A DNA stretch of 39,372 nucleotides. Origin: Planobispora longispora. Its GTDB lineage: Bacteria > Actinomycetota > Actinomycetes > Streptosporangiales > Streptosporangiaceae. The position numbers and the translations under genes were made by a program. Of this stretch, positions 30,565 through 38,355 are shown one piece after another. Below the pieces are notes generated by a model that saw nothing but the letters and a program-made list of their open reading frames with translations, was not told the DNA's origin and did no database searches. The first letter of the stretch is position 1, and every line of letters starts with the position of its first letter. Location: NCBI RefSeq assembly GCF_016863135.1, contig NZ_BOOH01000076.1, positions 1-39,372 on the forward strand. The letters are read 5' to 3'.

Positions 30565-32595
30565 TCATCGCAGGAACGCCGCGGCGACGCCGGCGTCGAC
30601 CGGGACGTGCAGGCCGGTGGTGTGCGACAGCTCCCCGCCGGTCAGCACGAACACGGCGTTGGCGACGTGCTCGGGCAGCACCTCCCGCTTGAGCAGGGTG
30701 CGCTGGGCGTAGAACTCGCCCAGCTTCTCCTCGGGCACGCCGTACACGGCCGCGCGCCGGGCGCCCCAGCCGCCGGCGAAGATCCCGGAGCCGCGGACCA
30801 CGCCGTCGGGGTTGACGCCGTTGACGCGGACGCCGTGCTCGCCGAGCTCGGCGGCGAGCAGCCGCACCTGGTGGGCCTGGTCGGCCTTGGCGGCGCCGTA
30901 CGCGACGTTGTTGGGCCCGGCGAACAGGGAGTTCTTGCTGGAGATGTAGACGATGTCGCCGCCCATGCCCTGGGCGATCATCACCCGGGCCGTCTCGCGG
31001 GAGACGAGGAAGGAGCCCTTGGCCATGACGTCGTGCTGGATGTCCCAGTCGGTCTCGCTGGTCTCCAGGAGCGGCTTGGAGATCGACAGACCGGCGTTGT
31101 TGACCACCAGGTCCACCCCGCCGAACGCCAGCACCGCCTCGCGCACCGCCCGGGCCACCGCCTCGGCGTCGGTCACGTCGGCCGCGGTGGCGATCGCCGC
31201 GTCGGGCCCGCCGATCTCGGCGGCGACCTTCGCGGCGGCCCCGGCGTCGCGGTCGGCCACCACGACGCGGGCGCCCTCGGCGGCCAGCCGGAGGGCGGTC
31301 GCCCGGCCGATGCCGGAGCCGGCGCCGGTGACCAGGGCGATCCGGGTGGCCAGCGGCTTGGGCCTGGGCATGCGCTGGAGCTTGGCCTCCTCCAGCGCCC
31401 AGTACTCGATGCGGAACTTCTCCGCCTCGTCGATCGGCGCGTACGCCGAGACGGCCTCCGCCCCGCGCATCACGTTGATCGCGTTGACGTAGAACTCGCC
31501 CGCCACCCGGGCGGTCTGCTTGTCGGCGCCGAAGCTGAACATGCCGACGCCGGGCACGAGCACGATGGCCGGGTCGGCTCCGCGCATCGGCGGGCTGTCG
31601 GGCAGGGCGTGCCGCTCGTAGTAGGCGCGGTAGTCCTCGCGGTAGGCGGCGTGCAGCTCCCTGACGCGGGCGATCACGTCCTCCAGCGGCGCGCCGGGCG
31701 GCAGGTCCACCACCATCGGCCGGACCTTGGTGCGCAGGAAGTGGTCCGGGCAGGAGGTGCCGAGCGCGGCCAGCCGGGGGTGCTCGGCGCGGGAGACGAA
31801 GTCGAGCACGACGTCGGCGTCGGTGTAGTGGCCGACCTGCGGGCGGTCGGTCGAGGCCAGGCCGCGCAGGACCGGGAAGAGCGCGGCGGCCCGCTCGCGC
31901 CGCTCGGCCTCGGGCGGCGTCTCGTACACGACCGGGCCGAACGGCTCGGGCCGGCCGTGCTCGGCGATGTACCGCTCGGCCGTACGGATGATCTCCAGCG
32001 AGTTGCGCTCGCACTCCTCGCTGGTCGCGCCCCAGGCGGTGATGCCGTGCCCGCCGAGGACGACGCCGACGGCCTGCGGGTTGGCCCGCTGGACGGCGGC
32101 GATGTCCAGGCCGAGCTGGAAGCCGGGGCGCCGCCAGGGCACCCACACGACCCGCTCGCCGAAGATCTCCTTGGTGAGCGCGGGGCCGTCGGCGGCGGTG
32201 GCGACGGCGATGCCGGAGTCGGGGTGGAGGTGGTCGACGTGCGCGGCCTCCACCAGGCCGTGCATGGCGGTGTCGATGCTGGGCGCGGCGCCGCCCCGGC
32301 CGTGCAGGCAGTAGTCGAACGCGGCGACCATCTCGTCCTCGCGCTCCACCCCCGGGTAGACGTCCACGAGCGCGCGCAGCCGGTCCAGGCGGAGCACGGC
32401 CAGGCCCTGCTCGGTCAGCGTGCCCAGGTCGCCGCCGGAGCCCTTGACCCAGAGCAGCTGGGCCGGGGCGCCGGTGACGGGGTCGAGGGCCTCGCCCTTG
32501 GCGGAGGTGTTGCCGCCGGCGTAGTTGGTGGTGCGCGGGTCGGCGCCGAGCCGGTTGCTCCGGGCCAGCAGGTCGCGCACTGCGGGGTTGTTCAT
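30565..32595 (-). CDS. rhaD: Bifunctional rhamnulose-1-phosphate aldolase / lactaldehyde dehydrogenase
   Basis: 676 residues from ATG at 32595, AGGAAG 7 nt upstream; any longer reading enters the isomerase gene. Domain 1 (about 1-405) is a class II aldolase: NYAGGNTSAKG, WVKGSGGDLGTL, a zinc site in HVDHLHPDSGIA and GGHGITAWG. Domain 2 (about 415-676) is a short-chain dehydrogenase: TGAGSGIG (423-430), VNNAG, and the YGAAK active-site tyrosine and lysine. This fusion (RhaEW, also called RhaD aldol-ADH) splits rhamnulose-1-phosphate to dihydroxyacetone phosphate and L-lactaldehyde and oxidises the aldehyde to L-lactate, keeping a reactive aldehyde within one protein. The symbol is used in the broad sense. 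Confidence 0.94.
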   Translation of the reverse strand: MNNPAVRDLLARSNRLGADPRTTNYAGGNTSAKGEALDPVTGAPAQLLWVKGSGGDLGTLTEQGLAVLRLDRLRALVDVYPGVEREDEMVAAFDYCLHGRGGAAPSIDTAMHGLVEAAHVDHLHPDSGIAVATAADGPALTKEIFGERVVWVPWRRPGFQLGLDIAAVQRANPQAVGVVLGGHGITAWGATSEECERNSLEIIRTAERYIAEHGRPEPFGPVVYETPPEAERRERAAALFPVLRGLASTDRPQVGHYTDADVVLDFVSRAEHPRLAALGTSCPDHFLRTKVRPMVVDLPPGAPLEDVIARVRELHAAYREDYRAYYERHALPDSPPMRGADPAIVLVPGVGMFSFGADKQTARVAGEFYVNAINVMRGAEAVSAYAPIDEAEKFRIEYWALEEAKLQRMPRPKPLATRIALVTGAGSGIGRATALRLAAEGARVVVADRDAGAAAKVAAEIGGPDAAIATAADVTDAEAVARAVREAVLAFGGVDLVVNNAGLSISKPLLETSETDWDIQHDVMAKGSFLVSRETARVMIAQGMGGDIVYISSKNSLFAGPNNVAYGAAKADQAHQVRLLAAELGEHGVRVNGVNPDGVVRGSGIFAGGWGARRAAVYGVPEEKLGEFYAQRTLLKREVLPEHVANAVFVLTGGELSHTTGLHVPVDAGVAAAFLR

Positions 32596-32648
32596 GATCA
32601 GTCTTCCTGACGTAGGTGCCGGTGACGCGGGAGGGGAGGAGACGCCGG

Positions 32649-33830
32649 TCAGGCGCCCCACCCGGCCTGCTGCCCGCCGACGCGCTCGGCGGTGATCTTC
32701 TCGAGGTAGCCGGAGCGCCGGTAGGCGGCGATCGGGTCGGGGTCGAGGCCGAGGTCGGCGCGGAGCTCGGCCAGGAGCGGCCGCACGTCGGCGGCGTAGG
32801 CGTCCATCAGGACGGCGTTGGCGCCGAGCACGTCGCCCGCCCGCTGGGCGGCGGCCAGGGCGGTTCCGTCGACGAGCAGCGCCTTGGCGGTGGCCTCCTG
32901 CACGTTCATCACCGAGCGGATGATCGCCGGGATCTTCGGCTCGATGTTGTGGCACTGGTCGAGCATGAACGCGATGCCGTACTCCGGCCGCAGCGCGTCG
33001 GCCCGCACGATCTCGTGCATGATCCGGAAGAGCTGGAACGGGTCGGCCGAGCCGACCATGAGGTCGTCGTCGGCGTAGAAGCGGGAGTTGAAGTCGAACG
33101 CGCCGAGCCTGCCCTGCCGGAGCAGGAACGCCACGATGAACTCGATGTTGGTGCCCGGCGCGTGGTGCCCGGTGTCGATGACGACCTGCGCCCTGGGGCC
33201 CAGCTCCAGGCAGTGCGCGTAGGCGGTGCCCCAGTCCGGCACGTCGGTGGTGTAGAAGGCCGGCTCGAACAGCTTGTACTCCAGCAGCATCCGCTGCTCC
33301 CCGCCGAGGCGGCCGTACACCTCCGACAGCGCCTCGGCCAGCCGGTCCTGGCGGGCCCGGATGTCGTCCTGGCCGGGGTAGTTGGTGCCGTCGGAGAACC
33401 ACAGCTTCAGGTCCCGCGAGCCGGTGGCGTCCATGATGCCGACGCACTCCAGCAGGTGGTCGATCGCCTTGCGGCGCACCCGCGGGTCCGGGTTGGTGAC
33501 CGACCCCAGCTTGTAGTCGTCGTCCTGGAAGACGTTGGAGTTGATCGCGCCCAGCGCCACACCCTGGTCGGAGGCGTACTTCGCCAGGTCGGCGTAGTCG
33601 TCCACGCGGTCCCACGGGATGTGCAGCGCCACGGTCGGGGCCACCCCGGTCAGCCGGTGGACGACGGCCGCGTCGGCGATCTTCTCGTACGGGTCGCGGG
33701 GCACCCCCTGCTGGGCGAACACCTTGAACCGGGTCCCCGAGTTGGCGTACGCCCAGGACGGCGTCTCGATCCGCTGTTCCCTCAGCGCCCGCTTGACGCC
33801 GTCGCGGGTCGCTTGGTCCAGATGACTCAT
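32649..33830 (-). CDS. rhaI: L-rhamnose isomerase, Gram-positive/Streptomyces type
   Basis: 393 residues from ATG at 33830, with GGAG 8 nt upstream. TIM-barrel sugar isomerase of the RhaI group (related to the Pseudomonas stutzeri enzyme, distinct from E. coli RhaA): WAYANSGTRFKVF, VALHIPWDRVDDY, KLWFSDGTNYPGQDDIRARQ, metal-ligand regions LLEYKLFEPAFYTTD, IDTGHHAPGTNIEF, FDFNSRFYADDD and FMLDQCHNIEPKI. Converts L-rhamnose to L-rhamnulose with a divalent metal. First gene of the operon, 53 bp before the aldolase/dehydrogenase. Confidence 0.94.
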   Translation of the reverse strand: MSHLDQATRDGVKRALREQRIETPSWAYANSGTRFKVFAQQGVPRDPYEKIADAAVVHRLTGVAPTVALHIPWDRVDDYADLAKYASDQGVALGAINSNVFQDDDYKLGSVTNPDPRVRRKAIDHLLECVGIMDATGSRDLKLWFSDGTNYPGQDDIRARQDRLAEALSEVYGRLGGEQRMLLEYKLFEPAFYTTDVPDWGTAYAHCLELGPRAQVVIDTGHHAPGTNIEFIVAFLLRQGRLGAFDFNSRFYADDDLMVGSADPFQLFRIMHEIVRADALRPEYGIAFMLDQCHNIEPKIPAIIRSVMNVQEATAKALLVDGTALAAAQRAGDVLGANAVLMDAYAADVRPLLAELRADLGLDPDPIAAYRRSGYLEKITAERVGGQQAGWGA

Positions 33831-33867
33831 GCTGATGGCTCCGTTCCCCGGGCAGTTGCTCAGAGCG

Positions 33868-33897
33868 AATATAAAACGTTTTAACGCAGTGTCTCAA
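33868..33897 (-). promoter_or_regulatory. Promoter of the rhamnose/lactate operon
   Basis: Minus strand: -35 TTGAGA (33892-33897), 18-bp spacer, -10 TATATT (33868-33873). Start expected near 33861, about 30 nt before the isomerase ATG. This is the best-looking sigma-70-type promoter in the window, and a LacI-type operator overlaps its -10 and spacer. Confidence 0.7.
33872..33883. promoter_or_regulatory. LacI-type operator 1 (rhamnose operon)
   Basis: TAAAACGTTTTA, a perfect 12-bp palindrome with the central CG and AAACGTTT core typical of LacI-family operators. It overlaps the -10 and spacer of the operon promoter, so binding would block transcription. Confidence 0.8.
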
Positions 33898-33950
33898 ATG
33901 CCCAGATCGATGGCGTCATCCGGAGGGAGGTCCAGGGGTCCCGGAGATGA

Positions 33951-33962
33951 TAAAACGTTTCA
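33951..33962. promoter_or_regulatory. LacI-type operator 2
   Basis: TAAAACGTTTCA, differing from operator 1 at one base; reverse complement TGAAACGTTTTA. Centre 79 bp upstream of operator 1's centre (about 7.5 turns). Could support DNA looping or serve a promoter reading rightwards. No LacI gene lies in this window. Confidence 0.7.
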
Positions 33963-34269
33963 AGCCGTATCTCGGTGAAGGGGAGCCGGGCCGGTGGAGG
34001 TCATCGCCGGATCCGGGGCGGGGCCGGAAACCGTACGGGCTCGAAATCCGTGGACGTCCCCGCCCGGCGTCCGGCAGCATGGGCCGTGATGTACCGAGCG
34101 TAGAACCACCTCGATCGCTGGGCGATGGTGTCCCGGGCCGCTGACCCGGTGAAGCGACCGTCGCCTCGTTCAGCCTGCTTCTCTTCGCGGCGCCCAGCCC
34201 TGACGGCCTGTCGCGCGCCGCCTCAACTGACGAGCGGATCCGCCGCAGGATCCCCTGTGATCGATGTGC

Positions 34270-34286
34270 GGGCGTCGAGGACGCCC
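34270..34286 (+). other. Hairpin abutting the amidase Shine-Dalgarno sequence
   Basis: GGGCGTC-GAG-GACGCCC, 7-bp perfect stem with 3-nt loop. The ribosome-binding sequence GGAGAAGG (34287-34294) begins at the next base. It may tune initiation of the amidase at 34301. Confidence 0.45.
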
Positions 34287-34300
34287 GGAGAAGGACTTTC

Positions 34301-35719
34301 ATGGAAATCCACGAGTACGCGAAGTACGACGCCGTCGGCCTCCGGACGCTGATCGGGGCGGGCGACGTCACCGCCGGCGAGGTCGAGGCCGCCGCCAGGC
34401 AGGCCCTGGCCGTGACGAACGAGCGGGTGAACGGCCTGGCGCTGCCGGTGTTCACCCCGGCGCTCGACCGCGCGGAGGACGGGCCGTTCGCCGGGGTGCC
34501 GTTCCTGATCAAGGACCACGGGCCGGTGGCGGCGGGGGTGCCGTTCTTCCTCGGCAGCCGGAGCCTGCCCGGCATCGTCGCGGACCACGACACCGATCTG
34601 ATGGCCCGCTTCCGGGCCGCGGGCCTGGTCACTCTGGGCCTCACCACCTCGCCGGAGATGTGCGTCAGCTTCTCCACCGAACCGGTCAGATTCGGCCCGG
34701 CCCGCAACCCGTGGGACCTGGACCGGGGGGCGGGAGGGTCCAGCGGCGGCGCCGCCGCCCTGGTCGCCGCCGGGGCCGTGCCCGTCGCGCACGCCAGCGA
34801 CGGAGCCGGCTCCATCCGCGTCCCGGCCTCCTGCTGCGGCCTGGTCGGGCTCAAGCCGAGCCGGGGCCGCGTCACCTGCGGGCCCGACCTGGGAGAGCCC
34901 ATGCTGGGCATGGCCTATGAGTTCGCGCTCACGCGCACCGTCCGCGACGCCGCCCACCTGCTGGACGCCGTCTGCGGGCCGGGGGTCGGCGACAAGTACA
35001 CCGCGCCGCCCCCGCGCCGTCCGTACGCCGAGGAGATCGAGGCCGGCCCCGGACGGCTGAGGGTCGCGGTGACCACCGAGGCGTGGCCCGGGACGCCGGT
35101 GGACGCCGAGGTGGCCGCGGCGGCGGTGCGGACCGGTCACGTGCTGGAGCGGGCCGGCCACCTCGTCTCCGCGGACAGCCCGCGCGTCGACTGGGACGCG
35201 GTCATGCAGAGCTGGGTGCTGGAGGGGGTGGCGATCTCCTCCACCCTGCTGCTGGCTCCCCGGGAGCCCGACCCGGCCATGATGGAGGCCGTCTCCAGGC
35301 AGTTCCTGAAAGCGGCCAGGGAGTACACGGCGATGGACATGATGGCCGCCTTCAACGCGCAGAACCGGGTGACCCGCTCGGTGAGCGCGTTCCTCACCGA
35401 GTACGACCTGCTCGTCACCCCGACGCTGGGCCGTCTCCCGGCGCCGCACGGCACCCTGCGGCAGGACGACCCCGGCCACACCCTGACCAGTTGGCTGGAG
35501 TCGCTGTACGGCTACGGGCCGTTCACGGTGGTGTTCAACGTCACCGGCCAGCCCGCGATCAGCCTGCCGCTGGGGTGGAGCGAGAGCGGGCTGCCGATCG
35601 GGGTGCAGATCGCCGCCGCCCACGGGCGTGAGGATCTGCTGTTCCAGGTCGCCGCCCAGCTGGAGCAGGCCATGCCCTGGAGGGACCGGACGCCCCCGGT
35701 CTTCGCCGGGCTGAGCTGA
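34301..35719 (+). CDS. Amidase signature family hydrolase
   Basis: 472 residues from ATG at 34301; GGAGAAGG sits 6-7 nt upstream. Amidase signature protein with the Ser-cisSer-Lys triad: Lys71 in FLIKDHG, cis-Ser147/148 in GAGGSSGGAAA, nucleophile Ser171 in SDGAGSIRVPAS, followed by GLVGLKPSRGRV. Hydrolyses a C-N amide bond (fatty, aryl or peptide amides; nylon-oligomer and 6-aminohexanoate types are in the same family). Gly-X-Ala replaces the usual DTGGSIR spacing slightly (DGAGSIR), which is tolerated in this family. Single gene flanked by terminator-like structures; physiological substrate unknown. Confidence 0.93.
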   Translation: MEIHEYAKYDAVGLRTLIGAGDVTAGEVEAAARQALAVTNERVNGLALPVFTPALDRAEDGPFAGVPFLIKDHGPVAAGVPFFLGSRSLPGIVADHDTDLMARFRAAGLVTLGLTTSPEMCVSFSTEPVRFGPARNPWDLDRGAGGSSGGAAALVAAGAVPVAHASDGAGSIRVPASCCGLVGLKPSRGRVTCGPDLGEPMLGMAYEFALTRTVRDAAHLLDAVCGPGVGDKYTAPPPRRPYAEEIEAGPGRLRVAVTTEAWPGTPVDAEVAAAAVRTGHVLERAGHLVSADSPRVDWDAVMQSWVLEGVAISSTLLLAPREPDPAMMEAVSRQFLKAAREYTAMDMMAAFNAQNRVTRSVSAFLTEYDLLVTPTLGRLPAPHGTLRQDDPGHTLTSWLESLYGYGPFTVVFNVTGQPAISLPLGWSESGLPIGVQIAAAHGREDLLFQVAAQLEQAMPWRDRTPPVFAGLS

Positions 35720-35726
35720 CGGGCAC

Positions 35727-35762
35727 GGCGCGGGCGGCGACCGAGCCGTCACCGCCCGCGCC
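35727..35762. terminator. 11-bp stem-loop after the amidase
   Basis: GGCGCGGGCGG (35727-35737) pairs exactly with CCGCCCGCGCC (35752-35762) around 14 nt, starting 8 bp after the amidase stop. No T-run. Confidence 0.7.
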
Positions 35763-35875
35763 GGAGGGGGAACCCCGCGATCGCACCCGATCGTGACTCC
35801 GGGTGCTCTTCGGCTGCCCGCCTTCGGGCATGGGAGAAGTATCTGAAACGGACGACATGGCAGGAGGTGGCCGCA

Positions 35876-36589
35876 GTGTCAGCTCCAGAGAGATCCCTTC
35901 CCCACCCCCGGCCGGAAGAGGGGGCGCGGCACGGCCGGCTCGCCGCCCGGCCGGCCGCGAATCCCGCGACGGCCGAGCCCGGCACCCACCGGCTGGACGG
36001 GCAGGCGCTGCTGCGCGTGCCCGCGGTCTCGGGGGACGGGCCGTTCCGCCTGGCCGTGGTGCTCCACGGCGCGGCCGGCACCGCCGAGCAGGCGCTCGGC
36101 TGGCTGTCCCCGCACTCCGACGCCGCCGGACTCCTGCTGCTGGCGCCGCAGTCCGTCGCGTCCACCTGGGACGTGATCGTGGGCGGGTACGGCCCCGACG
36201 TGGCCCGGCTCGACGCCGCCCTGGAGGAGGTGTTCGCGCGCACGGCGGTCGCCGCGGACCACGTGGCCGTGGCGGGGTTCTCCGACGGGGCCTCCTACGC
36301 GCTCTCGCTGGGAGTGGCCAACGGCGACCTGTTCCGCGCCGTCCTGGCCTTCTCCCCGGGATTCATGGCGCCGGTGGTCCGCCACGGCCGTCCGCGGTTC
36401 TTCGTCTCACACGGCACCGGCGACCGCGTGCTGCCGATCGGCTCGTGCAGCCGCCGCCTCGTCCCCCTGCTGCGGGAAAGCGGGTACCCGGTCACTTACC
36501 AGGAGTTCGACGGCGGCCACGAGGTGCCGCCGCAGGTGGCGAGCGCGGCGGTGCGCTGGTGGACGGAGGCTCCGTCCACCGTGCCGTGA
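35876..36589 (+). CDS. Alpha/beta hydrolase, phospholipase/carboxylesterase type
   Basis: 237 residues from GTG at 35876, chosen over the in-frame GTG at 35867 because the latter overlaps the ribosome-binding GGAGG (35863-35867), which is 8 nt from 35876. Oxyanion-hole segment VVLHGAAGTAEQALGW (62-77), nucleophile Ser136 in AGFSDGAS, Asp183 in SHGTGDRVLP, His215 in DGGHEVPPQ. Residues 1-35 are a Pro/Arg-rich unstructured leader without a signal-peptide core, so probably cytoplasmic. Small serine esterases of this group act on short-chain esters or lysophospholipids. It converges with the small acidic peptide gene. Confidence 0.88.
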   Translation: MSAPERSLPHPRPEEGARHGRLAARPAANPATAEPGTHRLDGQALLRVPAVSGDGPFRLAVVLHGAAGTAEQALGWLSPHSDAAGLLLLAPQSVASTWDVIVGGYGPDVARLDAALEEVFARTAVAADHVAVAGFSDGASYALSLGVANGDLFRAVLAFSPGFMAPVVRHGRPRFFVSHGTGDRVLPIGSCSRRLVPLLRESGYPVTYQEFDGGHEVPPQVASAAVRWWTEAPSTVP

Positions 36590-36650
36590 TCGCGTCCTGC
36601 CGTGAGTCCACCGTGCCGTGGTCGCGCCCTTCCGCGGTCGCGCCCGCCTC

Positions 36651-36773
36651 TCACCGCGTCCAGTCGTAGTCGTCGGCGTCGTTCCAGGTCAGCCGATCGT
36701 CCGGCTCGGGCAGCAGGTCGTTCAGATCGATGTCGGCGCTGTCGTCGACATGGTCGGCACCGGGTGTCGTCAT
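36651..36773 (-). CDS. Small acidic 40-residue peptide
   Basis: ATG at 36773 is preceded by GGTGGAGAGACC, a strong ribosome-binding site with 5-6 nt spacing; the longer in-frame reading from 36899 is rejected. The 40 residues begin MTTPGADHVDDSADIDL, carry NDLLPEPDDRL and end TWNDADDYDWTR. Composition: about a third Asp/Glu, no Cys or Lys, and all aromatic residues (Trp, Tyr, Trp) in the last 12 positions. The leader-then-aromatic-tail layout is reminiscent of RiPP precursors, especially those modified by a neighbouring cytochrome P450. The P450 gene ends 146 bp upstream on the same strand. I do not recognise a family; a regulator, toxin-type or simple acidic protein is equally possible. Existence is well supported, function is not. 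Confidence 0.72.
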   Translation of the reverse strand: MTTPGADHVDDSADIDLNDLLPEPDDRLTWNDADDYDWTR

Positions 36774-36918
36774 GGTCTCTCCACCGAGGTCGGCTCGAGG
36801 CCCGGATGCCGACCGCGGTCGGTGCGGGCTGTCCGTACGGGGTGATGTGCGTCCAACGATAACCCCGGCGGGCCGGCGCCGGGCTGTCCGGCATGCCATG
36901 TCGCCGGGAACGGCCGGC

Positions 36919-38199
36919 TCATCCCGGCGGAGGCGCTGCGGCGGACGCGTGGCGCGGCGCTCCGGAGTCCGTCACGACGGGCCGGGCGCCGGTCAGCACG
37001 AAGCCGTCGGCCGGGCGGGCGGGGACACGCCGCAGGGAGATGGTCAGGTCCTGCCGCGGGACGTCGTAGTCCAGCCGGGCCAGCCGCGTGCTCAGGGCCT
37101 TCAGCAGCGCGATGACGACGGCCTCGCCGGGGCAGCGGTGGCCGGTGTCCGGGGCGCCGCCGCCCTGCGGGATCAGCTCGTAGGCGCCGATGTCGCGGCC
37201 GATGAACCGTCGCGGGTCGAAGGCGTAGGGATCCTCCCAGAGGGAGGGGTCGTGGTGCTGGCCGTAGACGTCGAGCAGCACCAGGCTTCCGGCGGGGATC
37301 GTCTCCCCGCGCCAGGTCAGCTCCCTGACCGCCCGCCCGCCGAGGAACGGGGCGAACGGGTAGAAGCGACGGACCTCGTGGGTGAACGCCTCGGCGAAGG
37401 CGTCGTCGCCCTCGCGCAGCGGCGCGCGGTGCCGCGGCCAGCGGTGCAGGGCGTGGGCGGCGAACGAGACGAACCAGCACACGGCCGTGGTCGGCCGGAT
37501 GATGTTGAGCAGCTCCACCGCCGCCGTGTGCGGATCGAGCAGTTCGCCGTCGGCGTCGCGGTGGTGGGCGACGACGTCGAGCGCCGAGCCCGCGGGAGCG
37601 GTGGCCACGCCGTCGCGCACGTCCCGCACGAGGCGGCCCAGCCACGCCTCGCGGCGCGCGCGGGCGGACCGGGCCCGCCAGTGCCGCGGCCCGGGGGTGG
37701 CGAAACCGTCGACCATGGCCACCAGGTCGGAGGCCAGGGCCGGCGCCTCGGCGCCGGCCAGGGGGATGCCGGTCCACCGGCACACGCCCCGGGCCAGGAT
37801 CTCGGCGGCCTCGTCGAAGAGCACCACGCGCCGCCCGTCCCCCCAGGAGGCGGCCGCCTCGTCCCAGGCCGCGGTGGTGTGCCGGACCAGGGCGCCGATG
37901 CCGTCGCCGGTCAGGACCGACAGGAACATCGCCTTGCGCACGCGGTGGGCGGCGCCGTCCAGGGTGTGCACGGCCCCGTGGCCGAACAGCGTGCTCTTGA
38001 TGGGGCCGGGCAGCGCGGTGTGCCGCTCGATGTGGTCCTCGTCGTAGAAGAAGCGCACCGCGTCCGGCCCGCGCAGTCCGACGGCGCGCTGGCCCGCCAC
38101 CCGGGTGTGCACGACCTCGCCGGAGGCGCGCCGCCGCAGCCCGGGCAGCCAGGCATAGCCCTGGAACAGGAGGATGAGCGTGTTGTCCAGCTGGAACAT
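36919..38199 (-). CDS. CYP152-type cytochrome P450 (fatty-acid peroxygenase)
   Basis: 426 residues from ATG at 38199, full family length; upstream in-frame sequence has no start and no homology. It carries CYP152 hallmarks: LDNTLILLFQGYAW start, LDGAAHRVRKAMF, ExxR Glu275-Arg278 in EVRRFYPFAPFLGG, the LLNIIRPTTAVCWFVSFA helix I with Arg235-Pro236 in place of the usual acid-alcohol pair, and the haem loop IPQGGGAPDTGHRCPGE with Cys356. In P450-BSbeta and relatives the Arg binds the fatty-acid carboxylate and the enzyme uses H2O2 to hydroxylate at alpha/beta or decarboxylate, without redox partners. So no ferredoxin is needed here. No clear ribosome-binding site precedes the ATG. Divergent from the hemerythrin gene. 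Confidence 0.93.
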   Translation of the reverse strand: MFQLDNTLILLFQGYAWLPGLRRRASGEVVHTRVAGQRAVGLRGPDAVRFFYDEDHIERHTALPGPIKSTLFGHGAVHTLDGAAHRVRKAMFLSVLTGDGIGALVRHTTAAWDEAAASWGDGRRVVLFDEAAEILARGVCRWTGIPLAGAEAPALASDLVAMVDGFATPGPRHWRARSARARREAWLGRLVRDVRDGVATAPAGSALDVVAHHRDADGELLDPHTAAVELLNIIRPTTAVCWFVSFAAHALHRWPRHRAPLREGDDAFAEAFTHEVRRFYPFAPFLGGRAVRELTWRGETIPAGSLVLLDVYGQHHDPSLWEDPYAFDPRRFIGRDIGAYELIPQGGGAPDTGHRCPGEAVVIALLKALSTRLARLDYDVPRQDLTISLRRVPARPADGFVLTGARPVVTDSGAPRHASAAAPPPG

Positions 38200-38293
38200 G
38201 TGCGATGGAATGCCCGTGATGTGAACGGTGAAACAGCCGGGCTGCGGCGCGGCATCCGATCGCCGGGCGGAGGCGTTCGCCCGCGGGGGCGGG

Positions 38294-38318
38294 GTGTTCG
38301 CCCGCCGGGCGGGGGTAG
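38294..38318 (+). promoter_or_regulatory. Sigma-B-type promoter candidate for the hemerythrin gene
   Basis: GTGTTC at 38294-38299 and GGGTAG at 38313-38318, 13-14 bp apart, resemble the GTTT / GGGTA(C/T) elements of actinobacterial general-stress sigma factors. Start would be near 38325, 30 nt before the ATG. Hemerythrin-like genes are often in such regulons. Confidence 0.35.
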
Positions 38319-38355
38319 GGCAGGCGTGCCCGAAAGAACGCGAAGGGAGAGCGCC

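Larger units (their letters stand above)
33831..34300. other. Intergenic region between the rhamnose operon and the amidase
   Basis: 470 bp. Holds the promoter and two LacI-type operators at 33868-33962 and, at its right end, the hairpin at 34270-34286. A 65-codon reading from 33947 has no ribosome-binding site, begins on operator 2 and looks like chance. Nothing else recognised, including no tRNA or riboswitch. Confidence 0.6.

Noticed and set aside
30241-32610. 789-codon rightward reading
   Set aside because: Antisense shadow of the RhaD fusion; composition is Gly/Val/Asp/His repeats without domains.
30565-33897. Possible 1110-residue fusion of aldolase with sequence upstream
   Set aside because: The extra residues lie over the isomerase gene in another frame and look random; the aldolase has a good start at 32595.
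33947-34144. 65-codon reading in the rhamnose/amidase intergenic region
   Set aside because: No ribosome-binding site, starts on a LacI-type operator, no recognisable protein features.
38281-38315. Duplicated GTTCGCCCGC motif upstream of the hemerythrin gene as an operator pair
   Set aside because: The two copies are short, GC-only and imperfectly spaced; in this composition they are expected by chance.
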